A DNA stretch of 19,618 bases from Clostridiales bacterium. Lineage in GTDB: Bacteria > Bacillota > Clostridia > Oscillospirales > CAG-272. The notes below the pieces were generated by a model, which was not told the origin of the DNA, made no database searches, and saw nothing but the letters and a program-made list of their open reading frames with translations. Below are positions 1-7,608 of the stretch, piece after piece; position 1 is the first letter of the stretch; each line of letters starts with the position of its first letter. A program made the position numbers and the translations under genes. Location: positions 1-19,618 of the forward strand of contig JAAZGC010000127.1 of NCBI GenBank assembly GCA_012511425.1. The letters run 5' to 3'.

Positions 1-144
1 AAAGGCAAGAGCATAGATGATTACACAGCTGATGAGATAATGATTTTCGCCGACATCATCAACGGTTTGCCGAGAAAGATTCTCGGCTACCATACACCGG
101 AAGAACTATTTGATGCTGAACTCGACAGAATCTATGCCGCTTGA
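1..144 (+). CDS. IS30-family transposase, C-terminal fragment (5' part outside window)
   Basis: Reading frame 1 is open from the first base to a TGA at 142-144 and encodes about 47 residues. The stretch with LPRKILGYHTPEELF is the characteristic C-terminal end of IS30-family DDE transposases, just after the catalytic glutamate region, and the protein ends a few residues later, as usual for this family. The catalytic DDE residues lie upstream of the window, so I cannot say whether the element is intact. It points rightward toward the 3' end of ftsH, and a probable terminal inverted repeat follows at about 239-263. Family assignment is by motif recognition. Confidence 0.82.
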   Translation, partial: KGKSIDDYTADEIMIFADIINGLPRKILGYHTPEELFDAELDRIYAA

Positions 145-159
145 CACGACCCAAGCCGT

Positions 160-210
160 GACTTTTGCTTTTGAGCGAGGAGCGCAGCGACGAGGGAAAA
201 AGCAAAAGTC
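160..210. repeat. Long hairpin downstream of the transposase
   Basis: A perfect 13-bp inverted repeat (gacttttgctttt at 160-172, its complement at 198-210) encloses a 25-base purine-rich loop made of repeated GAGCGAGGAGCGCAGCGACG-like units. It starts 15 bases after the transposase stop codon. No U-run follows the right arm, so it is a poor intrinsic terminator. It may be a structured part of the IS tail or a dispersed intergenic repeat. Confidence 0.6.
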
Positions 211-238
211 GTTCTCTACCGTAAATTCTTCGTGAACT

Positions 239-263
239 ATTGCAACTTGCTATTGCAATTTAA
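239..263. repeat. Probable right terminal inverted repeat of the IS30-type element
   Basis: Read on the minus strand this stretch begins TTAAATTGCAATAGCAAG and continues with TTGCAAT, which resembles the terminal repeats of IS30-family elements of Firmicutes (TTAAGTTGCA-type ends). It lies about 95 bases beyond the transposase stop codon, a plausible place for the element's end. The other end is outside the window, so neither the match between the two repeats nor a target duplication can be seen. Inference from motif and position. Confidence 0.42.
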
Positions 264-318
264 GGTAATATTTGAAAATATTAATTTATAAAGAATTGGC
301 AGAAATCAGAGAAAAAAG

Positions 319-2199
319 TTAATCGCTTTCTTCTGTTGATTCCTTGTCATCAGCTGCCGCGGATTCGGCTGGAGCGGGAAGTTCGCCGGCAGGACCGTTA
401 AGTATTTTCATAAACTGCTCTCCGTTGATGCTCTCCTTCTCGTAAAGAAACTTGGCACACTCATGGAGTTTGAACAAATTATCTTCAATTAGCTTGACGG
501 CTCTATCATACTGTTTGTTCACAAGCTCAATGATCATCCGGTCGATCTGTGCAGAAGTCTCCGACGAACAGGCGAGAGCGGCTTCCCCTCCGAGGTATTG
601 CTTGGCAGCGGTTTCAAGAGCGACCATGCCAAATTCGGACATACCGTATTTTGTAATCATTGCGCGCGCCAATTTCGTCGCTTTTTCAATGTCGTTTGCC
701 GCGCCGGTTGTAACCGTGTCAAATACAACCGCTTCGGCTGCGCGACCGGCTGTAAGGGTACATATTTGATCCATAAGCTCGTCTTTTGACATCAGATATT
801 TGTCTTTTTCATAAACCTGCATCGTAAATCCGAGAGCGCCGGAGGTGCGCGGTATTATTGTGATCTTATGCACGGGAGCCGTGTTTGACTGTTTTGCGGC
901 AACCAGAGCATGACCAATCTCGTGGTATGCCACGATCAGTTTTTCCTTTTCTGACAGCACCTGATTTTTCTTTTCGTATCCGGCAATGACAATTTCAATA
1001 CTGTCTTCAAGGTCTTTCTGTATTACTGCGGTTCGGTTATGCCTTATAGCGCTCAATGCAGCTTCATTGATGATATTAGCAAGATCGGCGCCTGAAGTTC
1101 CTACCGCCATTCTTGCGATTGCTTCGAAATCGACATCGGCTGAGAGTTTTATCTTTTTTGCATGAACCTTAAGTATCGCAACACGCCCCGCTTGATCGGG
1201 CAGTTCAACGGGAATCCGACGGTCAAAGCGTCCGGGTCGGAGCAGGGCAGGGTCAAGGGTTTCGGGGCGGTTTGTAGCCGCCAGAATAATAACCCCTTTG
1301 CGGCCGTCAAAGCCGTCCATCTCGGTAAGAAGCTGGTTAAGAGTCTGCTCACGCTCATCGTTGCCGGTAAGACCGATACTGTCACGCTTCTTGCCTATCG
1401 TATCGATTTCATCGATAAAAACGATGCAGGGAGCTTTCTCTTCCGCCTGCTTAAACAGATCGCGCACTTTGGCGGCGCCCATTCCTACGAACATTTCGAC
1501 GAATTCAGAACCGGAAATAGAAAAGAAGGGAACTCCGGCTTCTCCGGCGACGGCTCTGGCTATCAAAGTTTTACCGGTTCCGGGAGGACCGACAAGAAGC
1601 ACTCCCTTCGGCAGAGTAGCGCCTATATCGGTGTATTTTTTCGGATTATGCAGAAAATCAACTATTTCCCGAAGCGAAGCTTTTGCTTCGTCCGCACCGG
1701 CTACATCGCTGAATTTGACACCGGTTTCAGATTCGACATAGATTTTTGCGTTGCTTTTGCCGAAAGACATAGCCCCCATTCCGCCGACCTGATCAATCAT
1801 CTTCTTCGAAATAAAACGTCCGATCAGTATGAAAACCGCAATGGGTAGAACGCATGTCAGTAAAAACGAAAGCAGCGGGGACATCTGCTCGACTATCTCG
1901 GAACCGAAATGAGCCCCTGCCGCATGAAGCCGCTCTACAAGTCCGGGGTCTTCAAGTATTCCGGTTCGATAATAATTGGTCGGTATCACATTATCAGAAA
2001 AAAGGATCTGATTGCTATCGATCTGAACTTCATTGACTTCACGGGCTTCAATCATGTCAAGGAAGGTGCCGTAATCCACTTCTTTTATATGCGTTTCGCC
2101 AAGCCGCGGCAGAAGCAGAGAGTTAATGATCAACAGTACCGCCATAGCAATTATATAATAGAAAATAATAGGTTTTCTCGGTTTATTGACTTTTTTCAT
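319..2199 (-). CDS. ftsH: ATP-dependent zinc metalloprotease FtsH
   Basis: Membrane-anchored AAA+ protease that extracts and degrades misassembled membrane proteins and short-lived regulators; it works as a hexamer on the cytoplasmic face. The 626-residue product has a first transmembrane helix (about residues 11-31), a short extracytoplasmic segment, a second helix (about 108-127), then the AAA module with Walker A GPPGTGKT (204-211), Walker B IVFIDEID (259-266) and the second region of homology with NRPETLDPALLRPGRFDRR (about 310-328). The protease domain has the zinc motif HEIGH (426-430) and the third ligand Asp at about 503 in TTGAANDIEKAT. All expected catalytic residues are present. 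A frame-compatible TTG 12 bases upstream was rejected as the start because GAGGAG lies just ahead of the ATG at 2199. The C-terminal tail is acidic and low-complexity. The gene stands alone; the usual clostridial neighbours tilS and hpt are absent, and I see no convincing promoter in the 140 bases upstream. Confidence 0.96.
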   Translation of the reverse strand: MKKVNKPRKPIIFYYIIAMAVLLIINSLLLPRLGETHIKEVDYGTFLDMIEAREVNEVQIDSNQILFSDNVIPTNYYRTGILEDPGLVERLHAAGAHFGSEIVEQMSPLLSFLLTCVLPIAVFILIGRFISKKMIDQVGGMGAMSFGKSNAKIYVESETGVKFSDVAGADEAKASLREIVDFLHNPKKYTDIGATLPKGVLLVGPPGTGKTLIARAVAGEAGVPFFSISGSEFVEMFVGMGAAKVRDLFKQAEEKAPCIVFIDEIDTIGKKRDSIGLTGNDEREQTLNQLLTEMDGFDGRKGVIILAATNRPETLDPALLRPGRFDRRIPVELPDQAGRVAILKVHAKKIKLSADVDFEAIARMAVGTSGADLANIINEAALSAIRHNRTAVIQKDLEDSIEIVIAGYEKKNQVLSEKEKLIVAYHEIGHALVAAKQSNTAPVHKITIIPRTSGALGFTMQVYEKDKYLMSKDELMDQICTLTAGRAAEAVVFDTVTTGAANDIEKATKLARAMITKYGMSEFGMVALETAAKQYLGGEAALACSSETSAQIDRMIIELVNKQYDRAVKLIEDNLFKLHECAKFLYEKESINGEQFMKILNGPAGELPAPAESAAADDKESTEESD

Positions 2200-2345
2200 T
2201 ATTCTCCTCAATCAGCAAGAAATAAAAGTAATTAATCACATAATATTTTACTATTGTTCTGTGAATTTTTAATGCGGAATATGTCGACAAAAACCGAATT
2301 TTGTAGTATAATCATATAAATTAACAAAATCATCAAGTAAATGTT

Positions 2346-2376
2346 GATAAAAAACACCGAGCATAATCTGCTCGGT
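2346..2376 (-). terminator. Intrinsic terminator of glpK
   Basis: On the minus strand an 8-bp perfect stem (ACCGAGCA / TGCTCGGT, arms 2369-2376 and 2356-2363) with a 5-base loop is followed by GTTTTTTAT. It starts about 70 bases after the glpK stop codon and lies upstream of ftsH, so it separates the two minus-strand genes. Confidence 0.85.
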
Positions 2377-2447
2377 ATAAAGAAATTTATCGAAAAACCT
2401 TGTATGCTCGAATATTCAATTATAAACTTTCCGGAGAAAATGCCGTC

Positions 2448-3935
2448 TCAGTCACAAAGAACACGCTTTACCGCATCGTGCCAGCCGGATAAAAGTCTGG
2501 AGCGTTCCGATATCGACATTGAAGGTGAAAAGGTTCTGTCAACTTTATAATAATCTTTTATTTCATCTAAGCCTTTCCAGAAACCGCACCCCGTTCCCGC
2601 AAGGAACGCCGCTCCGAGAGCCGTGGTTTCGACGCAAGCCGGACGGATTATTTCAACATCGGATATATTTGACTGGAACTCGGCAAGGAAGTTATTCTGC
2701 GCGGCTCCCCCGTCTATCGCAAGACGACTTACATTGATACCTGAATCTTTCCTCATTACTTCAAGTATGTCTTCCGTCTGAAAAGCGATGGCTTCAAGGG
2801 CGGCACGAACAATATGCCCGCGTCCGACTCCTCTCGTAAGTCCTAAAATAGCCCCTCTTGCCGACTGATCCCAATACGGAGCTCCAAGTCCGGTGAATGC
2901 GGGAACAAAATAGCAGCCGGAAGTGTCTTCGACAGACAAAGCCAGCTCTTCACTCTGCGCGGCGCTTTGAATGATGCCGAGCTCATCACGCAGCCATTGT
3001 ATTGCGGCTCCGGCGACAAAAACAGACCCCTCCAGCGCATAACCGGGCTCTCCGCCGGTACCGCAGGAAATTGTTGTAAGAAGTCCTCCCGAAGAGAATA
3101 CCGGTCTGTTTCCGGTATTCATAAGCAGGAATCCGCCCGTACCGTAAGTATTTTTTACCTGTCCGGGCTGATGGCAGCACTGACCGAAAAGCGCAGCCTG
3201 CTGATCTCCGGCCGCGCCCATAATTGGTATCGGCTTCCCGAAAACAGATTCTTCGGTTTCGCCGAAATATCCGGATGACGGGAGCACCGCAGGCATCATG
3301 GATTTCGGAATGCCGAAGGTGCGCAAAAGATCCTCGTCCCACTTAAATTCCTGTATGTTGAAAAGCATTGTTCTCGAAGCGTTGGTATAATCCGTCGCGT
3401 GAACTTTGCATCCGGTCAGCTTCCAGATCACCCAGCTGTCGACAGTACCAAATATGAGATCACCGTTTTTAGCAGATTTGCGTATCTTTTCATCACTTTC
3501 AAGGATCCATTTCAGCTTTGTCGATGAAAAATATGCATCGGGAATAAGCCCGGTTTTAAGTTTGATTTTTTCCGAATAACCTCCGGTTTTCAGCTTCTCC
3601 GCCTCGGACGCGGTACGCCGACATTGCCAGACTATTGCGTTCATGACCGGCTTACCCGTATATCTGTCCCAGACGATGGTGGTTTCGCGCTGGTTTGCAA
3701 TTCCTATAGACGCTATATCCGCTGCTCTGATACCGGCTTTAGTCAAAGCATCACGGCAAACATAGAGCAACGTTTCCCATATATCGCCGGGATCCTGTTC
3801 AACCCATCCGGCTTTAGGATAAATCTGCTTGAATTCCCGCTGCGATACCGCTTTAATATTCAGCTGATGGTCGAAAATCATGCAGCGTTCAGATGTGGTG
3901 CCGCAGTCGATAGACATTATGAATTTCAATTTCAT
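2448..3935 (-). CDS. glpK: Glycerol kinase (FGGY family)
   Basis: Phosphorylates glycerol to sn-glycerol-3-phosphate with ATP in the cytoplasm. The 495 residues match the usual length. Glycerol-contact residues are in place: NQRETTIVWD with Arg83-Glu84, Trp103 (IVWQCRRT), Tyr135 (DAYFSSTK), and Asp244-Gln245 in AGDQQAALFGQ. GTVDSWVIWKLTG and TDYTNASRTMLFNI are GlpK signatures that separate it from xylulose and other FGGY kinases. Two points are odd. The N-terminal phosphate-binding motif reads DCGTTSERC where DQGTTSSRA is usual. The loop before AGDQQ (about 222-240) has no histidine, so the HPr-dependent phosphorylation site of many Firmicutes GlpK proteins seems absent. Start: AGGAG lies only one base before this ATG; the TTG two codons downstream (3929) has ideal spacing and may be the true start. 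No glpF or glpD is adjacent, and the gene has its own promoter and terminator. Confidence 0.94.
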   Translation of the reverse strand: MKLKFIMSIDCGTTSERCMIFDHQLNIKAVSQREFKQIYPKAGWVEQDPGDIWETLLYVCRDALTKAGIRAADIASIGIANQRETTIVWDRYTGKPVMNAIVWQCRRTASEAEKLKTGGYSEKIKLKTGLIPDAYFSSTKLKWILESDEKIRKSAKNGDLIFGTVDSWVIWKLTGCKVHATDYTNASRTMLFNIQEFKWDEDLLRTFGIPKSMMPAVLPSSGYFGETEESVFGKPIPIMGAAGDQQAALFGQCCHQPGQVKNTYGTGGFLLMNTGNRPVFSSGGLLTTISCGTGGEPGYALEGSVFVAGAAIQWLRDELGIIQSAAQSEELALSVEDTSGCYFVPAFTGLGAPYWDQSARGAILGLTRGVGRGHIVRAALEAIAFQTEDILEVMRKDSGINVSRLAIDGGAAQNNFLAEFQSNISDVEIIRPACVETTALGAAFLAGTGCGFWKGLDEIKDYYKVDRTFSPSMSISERSRLLSGWHDAVKRVLCD

Positions 3936-3972
3936 TCTCCTAACATTCGATTCATACTACAATATATCAGAA

Positions 3973-4001
3973 ATATTATCACAAAATGAAAAATAAGTCA
4001 A
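3973..4001 (-). promoter_or_regulatory. Sigma-A promoter of glpK
   Basis: On the minus strand TTGACT (4001-3996) and TAATAT (3978-3973) are 17 bases apart, predicting a transcript start near 3966 and a leader of about 30 bases to glpK. The -35 box lies inside the first codons of the divergent hydrolase gene, so the two units overlap at their 5' ends. Confidence 0.68.
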
Positions 4002-5008
4002 TACTACACATAATATTTTTAATATCAGGCGCGATTTTCATCGCACTTTTGTCTTTGGTTCATTCGTCAGCTTATTATGACCCGAACACGCTTTTATCCG
4101 ATAAATTCAAATACGACGATTTCGAAATTAAGTACCGGGCGTATATTCCCGATGATTATAAAGAGAAGAAATATCCCGTCGTTTTATATCTTCATACAGC
4201 CGGAGAAATCGGAAACGACAATATCAGGCAACTCGAAGACGGCCTTCCTCTTTTGCTTTTCAAATATGATTATATTGATCAATATCCGGCTATCTATCTC
4301 TTTCCCCAATCGCCGCGCGGCAGCAAATGGGTAGATGTCGAATGGAAAAGCGGAATTTATTCCACCGAAGAAATAAAGGAATCACCATCTCTGAAATCAG
4401 CTATCGGGCTTGTCGAATATTACGCCGAAGAATACAACGGCGATAAAAACCGTATTTATGTTACCGGCATTTCTATGGGAGGTTACGGCACCTGGGATCT
4501 TTTGGCAAGACATCCCGGAGTTTTTGCCGCTGCCGTACCTATATGCGGCGGAGCTGATCCCGAAATGGCTGCTAATATTTCAACAACTCCTGTAAGAGCT
4601 TATCACGGAGATGCAGATGACATAGTTCCGCCGTCGGGGGATATTGCGGTTAACAAAGCACTCAAAGAAATCAATGCGGACGCAGAACTTACGATTATAC
4701 CCGGTGCAAATCATTACGGTTTTTGGCTGGATGCTTATATTGAATCAATCGATTGGATGTTCGGTCAAACAAAAAACAACGAAGCTAACGCGAAAAACGG
4801 AGAAACCGAGACAACCGATTCCAGACCGGCTGAGATTGAGTCAACCGAATCCGCTCAGACAAATGAAACCTCGGATAAAAACTTAGCAAAAAATGCGCTT
4901 CTGATTTCAACGGGAGCTATAATTCTGTTCGTCATATGCTTTATTGTTGCATATAAAATCATACTTTATATTTATATATCCAACCGTGAAAGAAACAGGG
5001 ATGATTGA
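3986..5008 (+). CDS. Membrane-anchored alpha/beta hydrolase (PHB-depolymerase/esterase-like)
   Basis: Predicted serine esterase acting outside the membrane. The 340-residue product starts with a hydrophobic segment (about 5-25, signal peptide or anchor), then an alpha/beta-hydrolase domain (about 45-260) with nucleophile Ser163 in GISMGGYGTW, acid Asp211 in HGDADDIVP and His243 in GANHYGF, a complete triad in the right order. YLHTAGEIG (68-76) would form the oxyanion-hole strand. A Thr/Glu/Asn-rich linker (about 262-300) leads to a second transmembrane helix (about 303-329) and a short basic tail, so the enzyme appears tethered at its C-terminus. The general fold resembles PHB-depolymerase-like and feruloyl-esterase-like secreted enzymes; the substrate cannot be told. 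No Shine-Dalgarno sequence precedes the ATG and no clear plus-strand promoter is visible in the 50 bases shared with glpK. Confidence 0.82.
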   Translation: MKNKSILHIIFLISGAIFIALLSLVHSSAYYDPNTLLSDKFKYDDFEIKYRAYIPDDYKEKKYPVVLYLHTAGEIGNDNIRQLEDGLPLLLFKYDYIDQYPAIYLFPQSPRGSKWVDVEWKSGIYSTEEIKESPSLKSAIGLVEYYAEEYNGDKNRIYVTGISMGGYGTWDLLARHPGVFAAAVPICGGADPEMAANISTTPVRAYHGDADDIVPPSGDIAVNKALKEINADAELTIIPGANHYGFWLDAYIESIDWMFGQTKNNEANAKNGETETTDSRPAEIESTESAQTNETSDKNLAKNALLISTGAIILFVICFIVAYKIILYIYISNRERNRDD

Positions 5009-5048
5009 TTTACAAAATCGATTTTTACTTTATAATGCGCATTTTCAC

Positions 5049-5077
5049 TTGACAATTCACCGGAAAAATATTATAAT
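5049..5077 (+). promoter_or_regulatory. Strong sigma-A promoter ahead of the sugar isomerase gene
   Basis: Consensus TTGACA (5049-5054), 17-base spacer and consensus TATAAT (5072-5077). The predicted start is near 5084, leaving a leader of about 36 bases with AGAGG before the ATG at 5120. This is the best housekeeping promoter in the window and probably also serves nrdR. Confidence 0.85.
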
Positions 5078-5119
5078 TTATATACAGTAAAAAAATGAAA
5101 TGAACAGAGGTATAAAATC

Positions 5120-5884
5120 ATGTTAGTAGGGGCCCAATTATATACTCTCCGCGATTATTGCAAAAATACCGCGGATTTTGCCGAAACGCTCAAGAAAGTA
5201 GCCGATATAGGCTTCAAAACCGTTCAGGTTTCCGGAACCTGCGCTTATGAGCCTCAATGGCTCAAAGAACAGCTCGACAAAAACGGTCTTCACTGTAACC
5301 TAACACACTTCAATTTCGACAGGATCACCGGTGATACCGAAAATGTTGTCGAGGAACATAATGTTTTCGGATGCAAATACATCGGAGTCGGCTCTATGCC
5401 CGGATTTCTGCACAACGGCATTGACGACTATATCAATTATGTTTCAAAAGGTCTTCCCGCAGCAAGGAAAATGAGCAAGCTCGGTTCTTTGCTTATGTAC
5501 CATAACCATGATGTCGAGTACAAGGTGTATGAAGGCATGACATATATGGATCGACTTGCGGCTGCTTTCCCGGCAGAACTGATGGGCTTTACTCTTGACT
5601 CATACTGGATAAAATTCGGCGGCGCAGACCCTGTTGAAGAATTCCGAAAATTCAGCGGTCGGATCCCTTGCGTTCATTTTAAAGACATGGCGGTTTTGAC
5701 CGACGGAACCAGGCGTTATGCTCCGGTTGGTTCGGGTATCCTTAATTTCGAAAAAATCGTTGAAGCCTGTGTCGCGGGCAGAACTGAATTCGCTTATATC
5801 GAACAAGATGACTGCTACGGAGAAGATCCCTTCAAATGCCTTGAATCGTCGTATAAATACTGCAGATCGATCGGTCTTGAATAA
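5120..5884 (+). CDS. Sugar phosphate isomerase/epimerase, xylose-isomerase-like TIM barrel
   Basis: Cytoplasmic metal-dependent isomerase or epimerase of the AP-endonuclease-2/IolE-like superfamily. The 254 residues cover one TIM barrel. Likely metal ligands are Glu133 (in YHNHDVEY, residues 127-134), Asp160 (TLDSYW), His186 (CVHFKD) and Glu228 (YIEQD), the usual E-D-H-E set of the superfamily. The start is well placed after AGAGG. No other sugar gene is beside it; nrdR follows after 54 bases. The superfamily includes inosose dehydratases, tagatose and psicose epimerases, hydroxypyruvate isomerases and 3-keto-glycoside enzymes, and the sequence does not let me choose among them. Confidence 0.88.
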   Translation: MLVGAQLYTLRDYCKNTADFAETLKKVADIGFKTVQVSGTCAYEPQWLKEQLDKNGLHCNLTHFNFDRITGDTENVVEEHNVFGCKYIGVGSMPGFLHNGIDDYINYVSKGLPAARKMSKLGSLLMYHNHDVEYKVYEGMTYMDRLAAAFPAELMGFTLDSYWIKFGGADPVEEFRKFSGRIPCVHFKDMAVLTDGTRRYAPVGSGILNFEKIVEACVAGRTEFAYIEQDDCYGEDPFKCLESSYKYCRSIGLE

Positions 5885-5887
5885 AAT

Positions 5888-5918
5888 GCCGGTTTTAAAT
5901 ATAAATATGCCGGCTTTT
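5888..5918 (+). terminator. Weak terminator-like hairpin between isomerase gene and nrdR
   Basis: A 5-bp GC stem (GCCGG 5888-5892 / CCGGC 5910-5914), extendable by A-T pairs past a one-base bulge, is followed by TTTT. The loop is long (17 bases) and AT-rich, and the two arms also form an imperfect direct repeat (ATGCCGG). It could only partly stop transcription, allowing read-through into nrdR. Confidence 0.3.
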
Positions 5919-5938
5919 GATTATCCGGAGGTAGCTGA

Positions 5939-6415
5939 ATGAAATGTCCGATTTGCGGCTTTGAAGATACCAAAGTAGTCGATTCACGCCCGACGGGGGA
6001 TGACAGCATCAGAAGGCGCAGAGAATGTCTAAGCTGCCGTTTCCGGTTTACAACATATGAGTATATCGAAGCAGGTCCGATTTTTGTAATAAAAAAAGAC
6101 GGTTCGCGCGAAATATTCGACCGCAACAAGATTATGACCGGGCTTGTTAAGGCTTGTTATAAAAGACCGGTCTCGAACGCTCAGCTGGACAATATCATCT
6201 CGGAAATTGAATCAAGTGTTGCAAATTCGATGCGGCGCGAAATCAGCTCTTCTGAGATAGGTTCAATGGTTATGGACAGCCTGAGGAAACTGGACGAGGT
6301 ATCTTATGTAAGATTCGCGTCTGTTTACCGCGAATTCAAGGATGTCGACACTTTTATGAAGGAGCTTAAAGAGCTCAAGAATTCACAGCTCAACCCCGAA
6401 AAAAAGAATACATAA
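5939..6415 (+). CDS. nrdR: Transcriptional repressor NrdR
   Basis: Repressor of ribonucleotide reductase genes that senses ATP/dATP. The 158-residue product has the N-terminal zinc ribbon with Cys3, Cys6, Cys30 and Cys33, the basic SIRRRREC segment that contacts DNA, and an ATP-cone domain (about 49-139) beginning VIKKDGSREIFDRNKI. Length and motifs are normal for the family. GGAGG lies seven bases before the ATG. No nrd gene is nearby. A strong hairpin follows directly after the stop codon. Confidence 0.97.
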   Translation: MKCPICGFEDTKVVDSRPTGDDSIRRRRECLSCRFRFTTYEYIEAGPIFVIKKDGSREIFDRNKIMTGLVKACYKRPVSNAQLDNIISEIESSVANSMRREISSSEIGSMVMDSLRKLDEVSYVRFASVYREFKDVDTFMKELKELKNSQLNPEKKNT

Positions 6416-6419
6416 AGCA

Positions 6420-6453
6420 ACCGGCGGAGCTGTAAATATGCAGCCCCGCCGGT
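6420..6453. terminator. Bidirectional terminator between nrdR and the PHP gene
   Basis: An 8-bp perfect stem ACCGGCGG / CCGCCGGT (6420-6427 and 6446-6453), extended after one mismatch by GCTG/CAGC, encloses a small AT-rich loop. It sits exactly between two convergent genes (ends at 6415 and 6461). The T-runs on either side are modest (TTATTTTT farther out on the plus strand), so efficiency is uncertain, but the stability and position suggest it serves both. Confidence 0.68.
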
Positions 6454-6460
6454 GTATTGG

Positions 6461-7597
6461 TTATTTTTCGAATATGAAGCTGAATTTCTCTCTTGCGTCG
6501 GCGATATTTTCCGTCGCCGCGTTTTCGTAGTCGATAAGCGTAAATGCCGCATCGGCAAGATGAAAGAACTTGGGGTCTTCATATGCCTTGCATATGAAGC
6601 TTTGACGCGGAGAGTTTATATCCTCGCCGCTGATCTGGAAGAAATTATTCTTTTCGCACAGCGACATTATGCGGTCGAGCTGAGCCGGGGAATTGCGGGT
6701 AGGCATATAGGTTACGGCGTTAAAACCGAGGTCCTTTATAACTGCCATCAGTTCATCAAGATAATCATCTTCAAACTTCTGCGCTTTCTTATCACCCGTT
6801 ACGCTGTCGCCCACATCTCCGAGATAAGGATAAGCGGATATACCCCCGAATTCCTCCACCATATCGATGAATTTGCGGACATCGGGGCATTCCTTATTCG
6901 CTTTGACATAGAATCTTTCAACAAGATTGCTTTTGAGGATGCCGAGAATATCGTATTCATAGTATTGCGGATATTTATCGCCGGAAAGCAGCATATCCGT
7001 CTTTTTTTGGTCAAGCGGCAGATTCAGACCATTGCAGAGAAAATCAACCACTTTGGGAGGAGTCTGATATTGGGCGGTGATTTTTTTCGAGAGGGCGAAT
7101 GTTATATGCCGTTCCGTAACCGAACCGCCGATTACATAATTTGAAAGCGGCAGCACATCGCGCTCAAAATCGAGAGACAGACCGAACGGTCGGACGATAT
7201 CGTTGATATTTTTGCACATCGCATCATTTCGCTCGTTTCGGAAAGCTCTGTATGGAGCCAGCCATTCGTTCACTGCGTCGATATTCTGATGCGGTATCCC
7301 GTGCATTGTTACATAAGCTATCGAATCCTGATCCGGATTGTTTATTAGCTTTCCGTTGAGAGGGGTCTTTGACATATCAACGCGGCATTCGATGCCGACC
7401 GTTACCGGCATTCCGAATTTCCGTCCCGCTTCTATAAACTCCCATGAGCCGGCAGAACTGTCGTGATCCATGCAGCCGGCGGTTTCAAGACCGTTTTTCT
7501 TTGCGGTTTCAACCGCAGCGGCAGGAGTATACGGAGAGAATGAGTATGTTGTATGTATATGATTATTGATATATCTTACACGTTTTTCGTCTGACAT
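6461..7597 (-). CDS. PHP-domain metal-dependent phosphoesterase-like protein
   Basis: A 378-residue protein of the PHP (polymerase and histidinol phosphatase) superfamily. The metal-binding motifs are visible: HIH (His13, His15), MDHDS (Asp44, His45) and GIE (Glu70), with later His99/His103 and the C-terminal GEDINSP (the equivalent of the usual GSD-H motif, changed here). Such enzymes hydrolyse phosphate esters or nucleotides; the substrate is unknown. GGGAG lies six bases before the ATG. Only 11 bases separate it from the stop of the aldolase/dehydrogenase gene, so it is the last gene of a three-gene operon under the divergent DeoR-family regulator, suggesting action on a phosphorylated sugar, alcohol or by-product of that path. 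Its roughly 250-residue segment beyond the first motifs is longer than a minimal PHP domain. I infer the pathway link only from position. Confidence 0.8.
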   Translation of the reverse strand: MSDEKRVRYINNHIHTTYSFSPYTPAAAVETAKKNGLETAGCMDHDSSAGSWEFIEAGRKFGMPVTVGIECRVDMSKTPLNGKLINNPDQDSIAYVTMHGIPHQNIDAVNEWLAPYRAFRNERNDAMCKNINDIVRPFGLSLDFERDVLPLSNYVIGGSVTERHITFALSKKITAQYQTPPKVVDFLCNGLNLPLDQKKTDMLLSGDKYPQYYEYDILGILKSNLVERFYVKANKECPDVRKFIDMVEEFGGISAYPYLGDVGDSVTGDKKAQKFEDDYLDELMAVIKDLGFNAVTYMPTRNSPAQLDRIMSLCEKNNFFQISGEDINSPRQSFICKAYEDPKFFHLADAAFTLIDYENAATENIADAREKFSFIFEK

Positions 7598-7608
7598 CTC
7601 ATTCTCCC

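Noticed and set aside
266..283. AT-only inverted repeat TAATATTT-GA-AAATATTA as an ftsH terminator
   Set aside because: Only A-T pairs with almost no loop and no T-run on the ftsH strand; too weak to call a terminator.
1162..1848. 228-codon plus-strand open frame opposite ftsH
   Set aside because: It is fully antisense to the conserved AAA and protease domains of ftsH, has no recognisable protein motif and no ribosome binding site; a shadow frame.
2212..2340. Promoter for ftsH
   Set aside because: Several AT-rich hexamers exist (TATACT, TTGATG, TTGTCG), but none gives an acceptable -35/-10 pair with 16-18 base spacing.
6452..7144. 230-codon plus-strand open frame opposite the PHP gene
   Set aside because: It lies antisense to an intact PHP-domain gene that has its own ribosome binding site; the encoded protein resembles nothing I know.
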